Positions 26,569 to 36,062 of a DNA stretch of 64,000 bases are shown piece by piece. Position numbers and translations under genes: made by a program. The notes beneath the pieces are model-generated. The model worked only from the letters and a program-made list of their open reading frames with translations, was not told the DNA's origin and ran no database searches. Each line of letters starts with the position of its first letter. The first letter of the stretch is position 1. The stretch comes from an uncultured Aquimarina sp. (lineage in GTDB: Bacteria; Bacteroidota; Bacteroidia; Flavobacteriales; Flavobacteriaceae): positions 38,738 through 102,737 of the forward strand of contig CANMTP010000015.1 of the NCBI GenBank assembly GCA_947500845.1, written 5' to 3'.

Positions 26569-26659
26569 TACTTCTACTTTTAAAGTAAAAGTAGAAAAAT
26601 GCTTTCAATTGTTTCATAATATAACTAGAGTATTTTAAAGTGATCTTCGCTAAAAATGC

Positions 26660-26667
26660 TAAATTTG
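26660..26667 (+). promoter_or_regulatory. -7 element (TAAATTTG) of recR
   Basis: TAAATTTG matches TAnnTTTG and ends only 7 bp before the recR ATG, which implies a leaderless or near-leaderless transcript. Confidence 0.5.
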
Positions 26668-26674
26668 TTGCGCT

Positions 26675-27295
26675 ATGGAATTTTCTTCAAAATTATTGGA
26701 AAACGCAGTATACGAAATGTCACAGTTGCCTGGCATAGGAAAGCGTACTGCATTGCGGTTAGTGTTGCATTTATTGAGGCAACCCAAGGCACAGACGGAT
26801 CATTTGGTCACAGCATTGGGAACACTTCGTAGCACGATCAAGTTTTGTAAGAAATGTCATAGCATAAGTGATGAAGATATTTGTGATATTTGTAGTAATC
26901 TCAATCGATCTCAGGATATCATTTGTGTGGTTGAGGATATAAGGGACGTTATGGCGATAGAAAGTACAGGACAATATAGAGGATTGTATCATGTACTAGG
27001 AGGTAAAATAAGTCCTCTTGATGGTGTTGGTCCTCAAGATTTAAATATTAGTTCTTTAATTGAAAAAGTTAATGAAGGGCAGGTAAAAGAATTGATATTT
27101 GCATTAAGTGCTACTATGGAGGGTGATACGACTAATTTTTACATTTATAAACAAATAGAAGGGTTAAAGGTCAAAATATCGACAATAGCTAGAGGAATTA
27201 GTGTTAATGACGAACTTGAATATGCAGATGAAGTTACCTTGGGAAGAAGTATTGTCAATAGAATCCCATTTGAAAATGCTTTGAAGAATCCTTGA
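26675..27295 (+). CDS. recR: Recombination mediator protein RecR
   Basis: The protein has 206 residues. RecR loads RecA onto gapped DNA together with RecF/RecO. The N-terminal helix-hairpin-helix ([12 protein letters not shown], 18-29), the four-Cys zinc finger (Cys58, Cys61, Cys70, Cys73) and the Toprim domain ([25 protein letters not shown]) are all in place. Length and order match the family. The next coding region is a small hypothetical gene 131 bp downstream. Confidence 0.97.
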   Translation: MEFSSKLLENAVYEMSQLPGIGKRTALRLVLHLLRQPKAQTDHLVTALGTLRSTIKFCKKCHSISDEDICDICSNLNRSQDIICVVEDIRDVMAIESTGQYRGLYHVLGGKISPLDGVGPQDLNISSLIEKVNEGQVKELIFALSATMEGDTTNFYIYKQIEGLKVKISTIARGISVNDELEYADEVTLGRSIVNRIPFENALKNP

Positions 27296-27426
27296 TTAAT
27301 CCAATTCAAAATCATACATTCTTAGTTTAAAAAAATTAGATAATTTGATAAGGATATCCAACATATTGCGTATTTCATTCAAATCTTTTTAGAATCGGCT
27401 ATACACTTAAGGAACTATAAAAACTA

Positions 27427-27672
27427 ATGACTAAAACGAGTTATTTATTAGTTAAAGACAAGGTTTTGTGTGATAAAACTTCATTAAAACTGGATGAGAA
27501 TGCCGAAATTCTTAGCGCTATAAACAAAGAAGATTTGGGATATAAAAATATCGAGATTATCTTTGATAACAATTTTGTGAGTTTCGGTGCGACTATTGAA
27601 CAAATGCAGATTTTGAGAAGAGACAATCTGGCTTTTAAAATTAGACCCAAGAATCACAGGTATACTTGGTAG
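27427..27672 (+). CDS. Conserved hypothetical protein, 81 aa
   Basis: This is an 81-residue soluble protein (MTKTSYLLVKDKVLCDKTSL...RRDNLAFKIRPKNHRYTW) with a mixed alpha/beta pattern, no signal peptide and no recognised motif. It is 130 bp upstream of the E2 gene. Function is unknown. Confidence 0.55.
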   Translation: MTKTSYLLVKDKVLCDKTSLKLDENAEILSAINKEDLGYKNIEIIFDNNFVSFGATIEQMQILRRDNLAFKIRPKNHRYTW

Positions 27673-27802
27673 TAATTTTAGAGCCGGGAAAGTAGAAATA
27701 ATAGTATTTTAAAAAAACTTTAATAAAAGAAAGTTAATTTTTAAGCTTAATTTTAAGTAAATTCGCAAAAAAATTAACGAACAAACACGTTTAATTAAGA
27801 AT

Positions 27803-29152
27803 ATGGCAAAATTTGAGCTTAAACTTCCAAAAATGGGAGAGAGTGTGGCAGAAGCAACAATAACCACTTGGTTAAAAGAAGTTGGGGATACTATTGAGTT
27901 GGATGATGCTATTGTTGAGATTGCAACCGACAAGGTAGATAGTGAAGTGCCTAGTGAAGTAGAAGGTGTTTTATTAGAAAAACTTTTTGCTGTTGACGAT
28001 GTAGTAGAAGTAGGGCAAACTATCGCCATAATCGAGACCGAAGGAGAAGGTGTTGTTGACTCAAGTCCTTCAGAAGCAAAGACACAAGTTGAGGAAGCTC
28101 CAAAAGAGGTTACCGCTCTTGAATCACAAATAGCAGAAACAACAGAAACGGTGGTGGGTACTGCCGGAGCAGTCGATTTTTCTGAAAGCAGTAAATTTTA
28201 TTCGCCGTTAGTTAAAAATATTGCAGCAACTGAGGGGGTTTCATTAGCAGAACTAGAGTCAATCTCTGGAACAGGTAAAGAAGGGCGTGTTACTAAAAAT
28301 GATATCCTTAAATTTATAGAAGATCGTAAAAATGGCAACGTAGAAGTTGCTACTCAGCCTGTAAAAGTAGAGGTTAAAGAGACTCAGACTGCTTCACAGA
28401 AAAAGCAAGTAACTCCAAAGGCGACTCCAGTTGTTGCCTCTGGTAACGATGAGATTATTGAGATGACAAGAATGGGGAAACTCATTGCACATCATATGGT
28501 GGAATCTGTACAAACTTCGGCGCATGTACAATCTTTTATCGAAGCAGATGTAACTAATATCTGGAATTGGAGAAAGAAAGTGAAAGCAGATTTTATGAAG
28601 AGAGAAGGAGAGAATCTTACATTTACTCCAATTTTTATGAAAGCGGTCGCAAAAGCAATTAAAGACTTCCCAATGATCAATATCTCTGTATCTGGAGATA
28701 CAATAATCAAAAAGAAAAATATTAATCTGGGTATGGCCGCCGCTTTACCCGATGGTAATCTTATAGTACCGGTGATTAAAAATGCAGATCAGTTAAATCT
28801 GGTGGGCATGACCAAAGCGGTTAATGATCTGGCTAATCGAGCACGAAATAACGCTTTAAAACCTGATGATATTCAGGATGGCACCTACACGGTGACCAAC
28901 GTAGGTACTTTTGGTAGTATTATGGGAACTCCCATTATAAATCAACCCCAAGTAGCAATTCTGGCTTTGGGAGCCATTAGAAAAGTGCCTGCAGTAATCG
29001 AAACGCCAGAAGGAGATTTTATTGGAATTCGATACAAAATGTTTTTATCACATTCCTACGATCATAGAGTAGTAAACGGAGCTCTCGGGGGACAATTTGT
29101 TCAACGTGTAAAAGATTACCTTGAAGCTTTTGATGCAAATCGAGAGTTTTAG
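27803..29152 (+). CDS. 2-oxoacid dehydrogenase E2 component (dihydrolipoamide acyltransferase)
   Basis: The protein has 449 residues. A lipoyl domain covers 1-80 with the lipoylated Lys44 in TDKVDSEV. A peripheral-subunit-binding domain is near 135-175 (YSPLVKNIAATEGVSLAEL). A long Lys/Thr/Pro linker leads to the catalytic acyltransferase domain. The active site reads YDHRVVNG: catalytic His421 is kept, but the usual Asp of HRxxDG is Asn425. The single lipoyl domain and the DKVDSE motif resemble branched-chain or general 2-oxoacid E2 proteins of Bacteroidota. The E1 subunits are not adjacent, so substrate is not assignable. Confidence 0.9.
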   Translation: MAKFELKLPKMGESVAEATITTWLKEVGDTIELDDAIVEIATDKVDSEVPSEVEGVLLEKLFAVDDVVEVGQTIAIIETEGEGVVDSSPSEAKTQVEEAPKEVTALESQIAETTETVVGTAGAVDFSESSKFYSPLVKNIAATEGVSLAELESISGTGKEGRVTKNDILKFIEDRKNGNVEVATQPVKVEVKETQTASQKKQVTPKATPVVASGNDEIIEMTRMGKLIAHHMVESVQTSAHVQSFIEADVTNIWNWRKKVKADFMKREGENLTFTPIFMKAVAKAIKDFPMINISVSGDTIIKKKNINLGMAAALPDGNLIVPVIKNADQLNLVGMTKAVNDLANRARNNALKPDDIQDGTYTVTNVGTFGSIMGTPIINQPQVAILALGAIRKVPAVIETPEGDFIGIRYKMFLSHSYDHRVVNGALGGQFVQRVKDYLEAFDANREF

Positions 29153-30097
29153 AAACTCGATACACTAGCATTTAAAAACAAAAATCGTGAATTCTACTAA
29201 AAACAAAGAATTTACCTTTTTGTTTTTATCGACTTCTATGATGCTTCAGTAGGGGTATATAAGTTGCTCTTGTTCTTACAATAACGTTTAATCGTTTGAT
29301 AACTTCATTTATCTCTACTGAAGATTTGGAATTATATTTCTTAGTGATAAAATTTGAAGTTCCTCTCACTATTTTCTTTGGTCTTTAGATTAGTTTTTTT
29401 GTAATCTATTGATTAGGAGCGTTTTTTCAGATTCAGCGTCGTATCGTTTTACAATTAATTGTTATGTGCTGTTTGCTCTGGTCCCCGTTTCTTCTTTCCA
29501 CCGCACTTTGTTTAGTACTTCTAGTACTCGTATGGATTCTTTGTTGTTAATGTCCTATTCTAGACTATTATATTTTGGAATTTGCTTTACATTCCCATGT
29601 TCGTGTAGTATATCATCATTTTTTTTAAGGATAGATCTTAGTATTTTACCAGCGACTATTTCTTTTAAGAATGGGCCTTTTCCCTGATTATTGATTACAT
29701 TTTTAAAACCCGATAAAATATTGATTAAAGGCTTGGTCTTCGGTTCTAATTTCTGGTGAAAAGGGCTATTTCGTTTCCTATGGCTTAATTAGTTAACTTG
29801 TACCTTCATTAATTTCCGTAATAGTAGTAACTATTCTATTATGAGAAGCACATTTTTTTTGAGTTTATCGACAACTACTCTGACTAATACATTATGTTCT
29901 TCGGTAGTGTAAAGATAAAACACCGGATTAGTTAATTTCATAAAGTTATTTTTGAGATAAATTGCAAATATAAATTAATACATTGAGGATTCCAGCATAA
30001 TTTTTTTTAACTAATTTGAGAATAAAATTGGGAAAAATTTAGAAATAAAAGTTTCCTTATTCGCTAATTTTAAATAAACTTTTAAAACCTAAGTATT
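29153..30097 (-). pseudogene. Gene-poor stretch with a probable decayed minus-strand coding region
   Basis: No intact gene was found in these 945 bp. A plus-strand frame at 29409-29687 has an unnatural Ser/Phe/Cys-rich composition. The minus strand instead shows protein-like segments broken by stops and frame changes, for example VFYLYTTEEHNVLVRVVVDK, ILSGFKNVINNQGKGPFLKE, KKNDDILHEHGNVKQIPKYN and FITKKYNSKSSVEINEVIK, in 5' to 3' order. This looks like an old degraded gene whose family I cannot name. Confidence 0.35.
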
Positions 30098-30772
30098 ATG
30101 AAAAAATTAATTTTAATCACACTAGCGCTATTTTTTTTAGCGTGTAGTAAAGATGAAGCTTCAGAAAGCTTTACATCTAAAAGTTCAGAAGAAATTCTGG
30201 ACAATGAAACAGATCAAAATCTCGAACCCAATTTGAGTGATGAAGAATTAGAAGGTGCTTACACTCTAAGTGAGATTGATAATTTGATTAAAGAAGAATT
30301 TGAAAAAGAGTTTAAAGGCTATAAAAGGCTAGAGAATGACGAAAAATCAATTTATTTGGACTACCAAAGTAAGTTAGACTCGGAAAAATCTAGCTGGGTA
30401 GGCCCATTTACAGCTAGTGCACAGAGAATTGTATTAAGAAGAGATGAACGAATTCTCATCTCCAATGGAGATGGTGGTTTAGCCGTTGGAGTATATTTCT
30501 GTGATGTGATCACATATAGAGCAAGAATTTCTTTGCCTTCAAATGCTGTAGGAAGAGTTGATGTACCTACTCCATCGGGATATAACAATCTGACTGATTT
30601 AAGTATCGGAATAACAACCTATCAAAATACAGGTCCGTCAGGAACTGAACTCGTAGCCGAAACGACTACGATATTCGTTAAATACAATCTCTTAGGACAA
30701 ACGTTGAATAGAACTATTCCCAACAACCTTCAAGATGGATTCCCATATACTTATTATTATATAACTTTTTAA
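30098..30772 (+). CDS. Hypothetical lipoprotein, 224 aa
   Basis: A type II signal peptide is clear (MKKLILITLALFFLACSKDE, lipobox LAC). An acidic linker follows (Glu/Asp/Ser-rich, about 20-60), then a helical segment and a beta-rich C-terminal half (VLRRDERILISNGDGGLAVG). It is probably tethered to the outer or inner membrane. No family was recognised. The next gene, a beta-barrel protein, lies 130 bp downstream. Confidence 0.65.
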   Translation: MKKLILITLALFFLACSKDEASESFTSKSSEEILDNETDQNLEPNLSDEELEGAYTLSEIDNLIKEEFEKEFKGYKRLENDEKSIYLDYQSKLDSEKSSWVGPFTASAQRIVLRRDERILISNGDGGLAVGVYFCDVITYRARISLPSNAVGRVDVPTPSGYNNLTDLSIGITTYQNTGPSGTELVAETTTIFVKYNLLGQTLNRTIPNNLQDGFPYTYYYITF

Positions 30773-30902
30773 GGTATTATATTATTGACAATAAGTGGTA
30801 AATAAAGAATTTAAAAATATCTTATATTTTTAAATTCTTTATTTATATAAGTTAAAATAAAATTTGTCTAACCCCGTTTTTTTTAAAATAAATCTTTGAA
30901 CT

Positions 30903-31508
30903 ATGAAATTAACACACATAATATATATTTTAACTTTGGTTTTCGGCAATTCATCATTTGCCCAAGTGATTAAAATAGATAACGGGATTGCTTTAACTTC
31001 TTTGCAAAATGATGATTTTGATATACTTGAAGAAAATATCGTTACTTTTTCCACAACTCTGGGTATAGATTATTGGGAAACTGAGAGTTTTTATCTATCT
31101 AGCCAGTTAGGATATATAAGAAAAGGAGGAGAAGAAGAAAATGAACTGTTACAAGGTAGTGCTGCGGAAGTTAAAGAATCTTGGGACTATATTCATTTTA
31201 ATACTACGATTAGATTTCCTTTTCCTTTAAAAAAAGGCAAGTCCCATTTCTTTTTGGGCGTGGGTCCTAAGTTGGATTTTCTGTTGAGTGATGATAGATT
31301 CGACGAGCCTGTCTATGAAGGTTACGAACTAAACACAGTAACTTTTGGTGCAAAGGTAGAGGCAGGAATTGTACAGGATTTTAATCGGTTACGAACCGGT
31401 CTTATTTTTTCTTATATATATGATGTCACTAAGGCAGGAGGCACCGACTTTACAGATTTTAGAAATAACGCCTTTCTATTCGCAGTATCCTTAGGGTATA
31501 AGCTCTGA
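30903..31508 (+). CDS. Outer-membrane beta-barrel (porin-like) protein
   Basis: The protein has 201 residues with a signal peptide (MKLTHIIYILTLVFGNSSFAQ). Strands of alternating residues follow: GIDYWETESFYLSSQLGYI, FLGVGPKLDFLL, VTFGAKVEAGIVQDF, RTGLIFSYIYDV, and the C-terminal strand FLFAVSLGYKL, which resembles a barrel insertion signal. It fits the PorT/OmpW-size eight-strand barrel class of Bacteroidota. Function is not known. Confidence 0.75.
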   Translation: MKLTHIIYILTLVFGNSSFAQVIKIDNGIALTSLQNDDFDILEENIVTFSTTLGIDYWETESFYLSSQLGYIRKGGEEENELLQGSAAEVKESWDYIHFNTTIRFPFPLKKGKSHFFLGVGPKLDFLLSDDRFDEPVYEGYELNTVTFGAKVEAGIVQDFNRLRTGLIFSYIYDVTKAGGTDFTDFRNNAFLFAVSLGYKL

Positions 31509-32088
31509 ATATAGAAACCAGTTCAAAAAAATAATATTTCAAATTTTATATTTCAGCAAGCCGCATGTATAGAAAAATTTCGGTTTTGCTTTCTGTATTG
31601 CCTGAATTGAATAAAGGTTTTTATTTTCAGCGAAAACTAAAGCTAAGGGACGTTTTAAGTTTTGATTTGAGAGTAACCTAATAACTGAAACAAAATTGTA
31701 ATAACTGAAACAAAATTGGTTTTTTCTTCCTGTTAAGCCAGAAGCCTAAAAAATAGATTTTATTTTCAAGTGAAATCTGAAACTGAACAGAATTTCATGT
31801 TTTCAAATTATTAAAAAAAGAATAATACCAATTCAACCATAAAAACAGGTCAAAATACTCGCTTACTTACCAACAATCCCTCAGGTAGACAGTTTCCCCC
31901 TTCGTACTTTATTAAAAAAAAATCCGTGGTTATTGCTATGTAAGAGTTTTACAGCTTGATAAGAAAAAAGCTTATGCTCAAGCTTGAATAGGGTAGCAGC
32001 TTTGCCTTTTTTGCCTGTTTTTGTAATCGATTTTTGGTATAAAAAACAATCCCACTCTATATAGTGCCTAATATCAACTGTCTACTAC
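31509..32088. other. Intergenic region with a 20-bp direct repeat; no gene seen
   Basis: These 580 bp lie between two transcription units that converge. Apart from a perfect 20-bp tandem duplication (31679-31718) I see only AT-rich DNA and short frames without coding character. The sequence style, with scattered C-T rich blocks, suggests eroded repeat DNA. Confidence 0.4.
31679..31718. repeat. 20-bp unit repeated twice in tandem
   Basis: TAATAACTGAAACAAAATTG occurs at 31679-31698 and again, identical, at 31699-31718. Confidence 0.9.
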
Positions 32089-33249
32089 TTATCCTCTAAA
32101 AAGGAAAAAACGATCTTTCATGTTTTCAATTTCAGAATTTTTGTTAGTTACGATGTAATCTATCGCTTCTGTTGTAAAGTGTTGTCCTTTATCGGTCAAT
32201 GAGACAATATCATTATGAATAGTGATCATATTATTTTTTAGAGCTAGGTTCAAAACAGATTTAGATCGTACCTTTTGCCAATTTATATGTTCATTAAGAT
32301 GTTTTACATGACGTTCTTCCTTTTCCTCATGATTAGCTAAATGAAGAAGAAAGGTTAACAAAGAAACCTCAATTCGTTGTTGTTTTTGTCGATAGAGTAC
32401 CGAGAATAATCCTTTGTTTGGAGCGAACAAGTAAACCATCAGGAACAGTAACCCTAATACAGTAGTCATAGATCCTGAAATAGAAGAATCTAAAACATGA
32501 GCAACCCAATATCCAATAATAGCACTTCCCACTCCAAAAATAACTGCCAATATCAACATTTTTTTGAGGTTATTGGTCAATAGATATGCTGTGGCCGCAG
32601 GAGCAATCATTAATGCAATGACTAGTATAGCACCTACAGCATCAAATGCGCCAACAGTCGTGATTGAAGAAACTGTCATAAGTCCATAATGCATTACAAC
32701 AGGGGAGAGTCCTAGAGCAGAGGCAAGGCCAGCATCGAATGTGCTTACTTTCAATTCTTTAAAGAAAGCAAAGAGTAGTCCTAGGGTTATTAATAAAATA
32801 ATCCCAATAATCCATAATGATTTTGGTCCTAAATCAGTTCCATCAAACATAAGTCTATCGAAAGGAGCAAAAGCAAGTTCACCCAGTAAAACTGCATCAA
32901 TATCTAAGTGTACATCATTCGCGTTTTGAGCAATTAAGATGATACCAATACTAAATAGAGCAGGAAAAACCAGTCCAATAGCAGTATCTTCTTTTACCAA
33001 ACCTGTTTTCTGAATAAACTCTACCAGCACAACTGTAAGAACTCCGCTCGCAGCTGCCATGATAATTAATAAAGGAGAAGATAAATCATGAGTAATAAAA
33101 AAACCAATAACAATACCAGGTAAAATAGAGTGGCTAATTGCATCAGTGATTAATGCCATTTTTCTTAGTACCAGAAAAGTCCCGGGAATGGCACAGGAAA
33201 TTGCTACTAAGCTCGCAATTAATTGTATTTCGATCTGTGCATTACTCAT
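32089..33249 (-). CDS. Metal ABC transporter permease with C-terminal winged-helix-like domain (second permease)
   Basis: The protein has 386 residues, about 100 more than a standard ABC-3 (ZnuB/MntB) permease. Residues 1-285 are membrane-embedded with the family pattern (FLVLRKMALITDAISHSILPGI; GAFDAVGAILVIALMIAPAATAYLL). Residues about 295-386 are soluble and read as a winged helix-turn-helix: LLTFLLHLANHEEK, then SKSVLNLALKNNMI as recognition helix and a wing ending SLTDKG. It overlaps the first permease gene by 8 bp and is the last gene of the importer operon. Confidence 0.9.
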   Translation of the reverse strand: MSNAQIEIQLIASLVAISCAIPGTFLVLRKMALITDAISHSILPGIVIGFFITHDLSSPLLIIMAAASGVLTVVLVEFIQKTGLVKEDTAIGLVFPALFSIGIILIAQNANDVHLDIDAVLLGELAFAPFDRLMFDGTDLGPKSLWIIGIILLITLGLLFAFFKELKVSTFDAGLASALGLSPVVMHYGLMTVSSITTVGAFDAVGAILVIALMIAPAATAYLLTNNLKKMLILAVIFGVGSAIIGYWVAHVLDSSISGSMTTVLGLLFLMVYLFAPNKGLFSVLYRQKQQRIEVSLLTFLLHLANHEEKEERHVKHLNEHINWQKVRSKSVLNLALKNNMITIHNDIVSLTDKGQHFTTEAIDYIVTNKNSEIENMKDRFFLFRG

Positions 33250-34372
33250 TTTCCTCTTTTATTAATTGATCATATAAATTAGCAGCAGTATTATATCCTG
33301 ATTTAGTCATTGACCACATATTTCCCTGTATCTTTACATAATCTCTATCTTCAAGTTTCTGTAAAGATTTTCGGGTAAATCCTTGAAAATTATTCAAGAT
33401 TTTAATAGCATGTGGATGAGAAATATCTTCATGTGTACTCGCTATATTATACATAAAAGATAAGGTTTTATGTAGTTGAAGGTCATTTCTGTTTTTTCTA
33501 AACCGTATTTCTCTAAATAGTAAACCTCTTCCTGGTGAAAAAATGAAAGAAAATAATACAAATGATCCAGCTACAAGCACGATTACGGGTCCTGTAGAGA
33601 GGTTGTTGTGACTGGCACTAATAGCAGTGCCTATAATCCCTGAAAGGGCACCAAAAATAGCAGCCAAAATAACCATTATAGCTAGATTATTTGTCCATTG
33701 CCTTGCAGCAGCAGAGGGGGCCAGAAGCATTGCGCTCATTAACACCACACCTACGGTTTGTAGTCCTAAAACGATGGCTACTACAATAAACGAAGTAATT
33801 AAAATGTCTAAGAATTTAGTGTTGAAACCCAAGGTTTTCGTGAAATCAGCATCAAAAAGTAATATTTTCAATTCTTTCCAAAAAAGCAATAAAATAATCA
33901 AACTTATCCCTGTGACAATAGCCATTAACCAAACGTCACTTTCTAAAAGCGTAGCGGCTTGCCCGAAGAGATAACTTTCTAAACCTGCTTGATTAGCGTT
34001 AGGTAATTTTTGAATATAGGTGAGTAGTAACATTCCGAATCCAAAAAATAAAGAAAGTATCAGTCCTAAAGCAGTGTCAGATTTAAGATGGGTTTTATTG
34101 GTGATCCCACGAATCCAAAAAGTACCTATTAGTCCGCTAATTAACGCTCCCAGCAGAAATATAGAACTATTTTTAGTGCCAATAATAAGAAAAGCAATAG
34201 CAATACCTGGCAATGCCGCATGCGAAATAGCATCTCCCAAAAGACTTTGCTTTCGTAATACTGCAAAACTACCTAGCATACCACAGATAGCTCCTAATAT
34301 GGCTGTGCCTAAAGTAATGGTGCGTAAGGTGTAGTCAGTAAAAACAAGTTCTATATATTCTTGTAAATCCAT
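33242..34372 (-). CDS. Metal ABC transporter permease with C-terminal winged-helix-like domain (first permease)
   Basis: The protein has 376 residues and is a paralogue of the next permease. The ABC-3 core (FAVLRKQSLLGDAISHAALPGI; LQTVGVVLMSAMLLAPSAAARQW) spans about residues 1-285. The extra C-terminal part reads HKTLSFMYNIASTHE, then the helix FTRKSLQKLEDRDYV and wing KIQGNMWSMTKSG. This is the layout of a DtxR-like winged helix facing the cytoplasm. The gene follows the ATPase gene by 5 bp. The pair forms the heterodimeric membrane channel for Mn, Zn or Fe. Confidence 0.9.
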   Translation of the reverse strand: MDLQEYIELVFTDYTLRTITLGTAILGAICGMLGSFAVLRKQSLLGDAISHAALPGIAIAFLIIGTKNSSIFLLGALISGLIGTFWIRGITNKTHLKSDTALGLILSLFFGFGMLLLTYIQKLPNANQAGLESYLFGQAATLLESDVWLMAIVTGISLIILLLFWKELKILLFDADFTKTLGFNTKFLDILITSFIVVAIVLGLQTVGVVLMSAMLLAPSAAARQWTNNLAIMVILAAIFGALSGIIGTAISASHNNLSTGPVIVLVAGSFVLFSFIFSPGRGLLFREIRFRKNRNDLQLHKTLSFMYNIASTHEDISHPHAIKILNNFQGFTRKSLQKLEDRDYVKIQGNMWSMTKSGYNTAANLYDQLIKEENE

Positions 34373-34377
34373 TGTTT

Positions 34378-35115
34378 CTATTGCTGTATACTTACTTTAT
34401 AATTAATTCCATATGTTTTGGTAAGGTTATCGTCATTGAAAATATCTTTAACCGGCCCTGTGGCAATCTTTTTCACGTTTAAAAAGGTGACCCAATCGAA
34501 ATATTCAGGAACAGTTTGTAGATCGTGATGTACCACAACAACTGTTTTTCCTGCTTTACGAAGTTCTTTTAAAATGTTGATAATCGCTTTTTCGGTAGTA
34601 GCGTCAACTCCCTGAAAAGGTTCATCCATAAAGTAAATAGAAGCATTTTGTACTAGGGCTCTTGCTAGAAAAATACGTTGTTGTTGTCCACCGGATAGCT
34701 GACTTATTTGTCTATGTTTAAAAGAAAGCATCCCAACTTTTTCTAAAGCTTCTAACGCGGCTTTTTTTTGTTTTTGACCAGGCCTTTTGATCCAGCCAAG
34801 GCTTCCGTATGTCCCCATCATCACTACATCTAATGCCGTAGTTGGGAAATCCCAGTCGACACTTCCCTTCTGGGGAACATAGGCAACTAGTGATCGTTGT
34901 TTTTTATAAGGCTTATTATAGATTTGAATACTACCGGCAATAGGTTTGATAATATCCAGAATCGCTTTGATTAAGGTAGATTTTCCTGCTCCGTTAGGAC
35001 CTACAATTGCCATAAGTACACCCTCAGGAATAGCTAGGTCTATATCCCATAACACAGGTTTGTAGTTATAGGCTACAGTTAGGTCATCTATTTGAACGGC
35101 GATTTTTTCACTCAT
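34378..35115 (-). CDS. Metal ABC transporter ATP-binding protein
   Basis: The protein has 245 residues. Walker [10 protein letters not shown] lies near 39-47, the ABC signature LSGGQQQR near 141-148, Walker B IYFMDEPF near 161-168 and the switch His in VVVHHDL near 198. The segment [20 protein letters not shown] with its Asp-Trp-Phe-Pro is typical of ATPases of MntA/ZnuC-type manganese and zinc importers. It overlaps the binding-protein gene by one base. Confidence 0.94.
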   Translation of the reverse strand: MSEKIAVQIDDLTVAYNYKPVLWDIDLAIPEGVLMAIVGPNGAGKSTLIKAILDIIKPIAGSIQIYNKPYKKQRSLVAYVPQKGSVDWDFPTTALDVVMMGTYGSLGWIKRPGQKQKKAALEALEKVGMLSFKHRQISQLSGGQQQRIFLARALVQNASIYFMDEPFQGVDATTEKAIINILKELRKAGKTVVVVHHDLQTVPEYFDWVTFLNVKKIATGPVKDIFNDDNLTKTYGINYKVSIQQ

Positions 35116-36029
35116 TATTTTAAGGCATTAATAATAGTATTTACATTGTACTCAAACATGCCAATATAGGTTCCTTCTTTAGTTCCTGTGTTTCCGAGAG
35201 CGTCAGAGAATAATGTCCCACCTATCGCAACTTCATGATTTTTTGATTTCACAGCTGCTTGCAAGGCCTCAATGGTTCTTTTAGGAACCGAACTCTCTAC
35301 AAAAATGGCTTTTACTTGCTTTTCGATGATAAAATTAGCTAATTTTTGCACATCTTGGACACCAGCTTCAGTAGCTGTTGATAAACCTTGCAATCCAACA
35401 ACATTGAAATCATATGCTTTTCCGAAGTAACTAAATGCGTCATGTGCTGTAACCAGAATACGTTTTTCCTTAGGTAAGGTTTCTATTTTCGCTTCTAATT
35501 TACGTTCTAACTCTGTTAGTTTTGATAAATAGACTTCTCCGTTAGTTTTAAAAATTTCAGCATTTTTTGGATCAATTTCTTGAAGAGTTTTAATAACAAA
35601 AGAGGTAATTATTTTCCAGTTATCGACACTAAACCAAATATGTGGGTCATAGTTAGAAGCAAAATAATCAGACCCGATTAGCGTGTTTTTTTTTAAGCTT
35701 TCACCAATTGCTATAGTTTTAATATCTTGACTTTCCATTTTTTCAAAGACTTCTACTAGCTTACCTTCCAAATGTAATCCATTGTAGAAAATGATATCTG
35801 CATTTACGAGCTTACTTACATCGCCCTCACTAGCTTTGTAAAGGTGAGGATCGACACCACTTCCCATAAGCCCTTTGACTTCAATTGCATCACCGCCAAT
35901 GTTTTTGACCAGATCGGTTATCATTGATGTGGTAGTGACGACATTAAGTTTTTGATTTTTATCTTTTACTTCTTTCTTACATGAACATAGAAATAAAGAG
36001 GCTGTAATGATTATAATTATTTTTTTCAT
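35115..36029 (-). CDS. Metal ABC transporter substrate-binding lipoprotein (cluster A-I)
   Basis: The protein has 304 residues with a lipobox ([20 protein letters not shown]). Likely metal ligands are the His of GVDPHLYKA, the His of [10 protein letters not shown], the His of [13 protein letters not shown] and an Asp near the end ([10 protein letters not shown]). This His-His-His-Asp set is TroA-like, and the protein lacks the His/Asp-rich loop of dedicated zinc ZnuA proteins. Together with the MntR-like regulator this favours manganese, though zinc cannot be excluded. It captures the metal in the periplasm. Confidence 0.92.
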   Translation of the reverse strand: MKKIIIIITASLFLCSCKKEVKDKNQKLNVVTTTSMITDLVKNIGGDAIEVKGLMGSGVDPHLYKASEGDVSKLVNADIIFYNGLHLEGKLVEVFEKMESQDIKTIAIGESLKKNTLIGSDYFASNYDPHIWFSVDNWKIITSFVIKTLQEIDPKNAEIFKTNGEVYLSKLTELERKLEAKIETLPKEKRILVTAHDAFSYFGKAYDFNVVGLQGLSTATEAGVQDVQKLANFIIEKQVKAIFVESSVPKRTIEALQAAVKSKNHEVAIGGTLFSDALGNTGTKEGTYIGMFEYNVNTIINALK

Positions 36030-36062
36030 TTTATCTACAAGATTTTTGAATATTCTTAATCG

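Noticed and set aside
29409..29687. Open frame of 92 codons on the plus strand
   Set aside because: Ser/Phe/Cys-rich composition and lack of a plausible start or domain suggest the complement of a decayed minus-strand gene.
34020..34334. Plus-strand frame of 104 codons within the permease gene
   Set aside because: Antisense shadow of a strongly supported permease; no start signal or domain.
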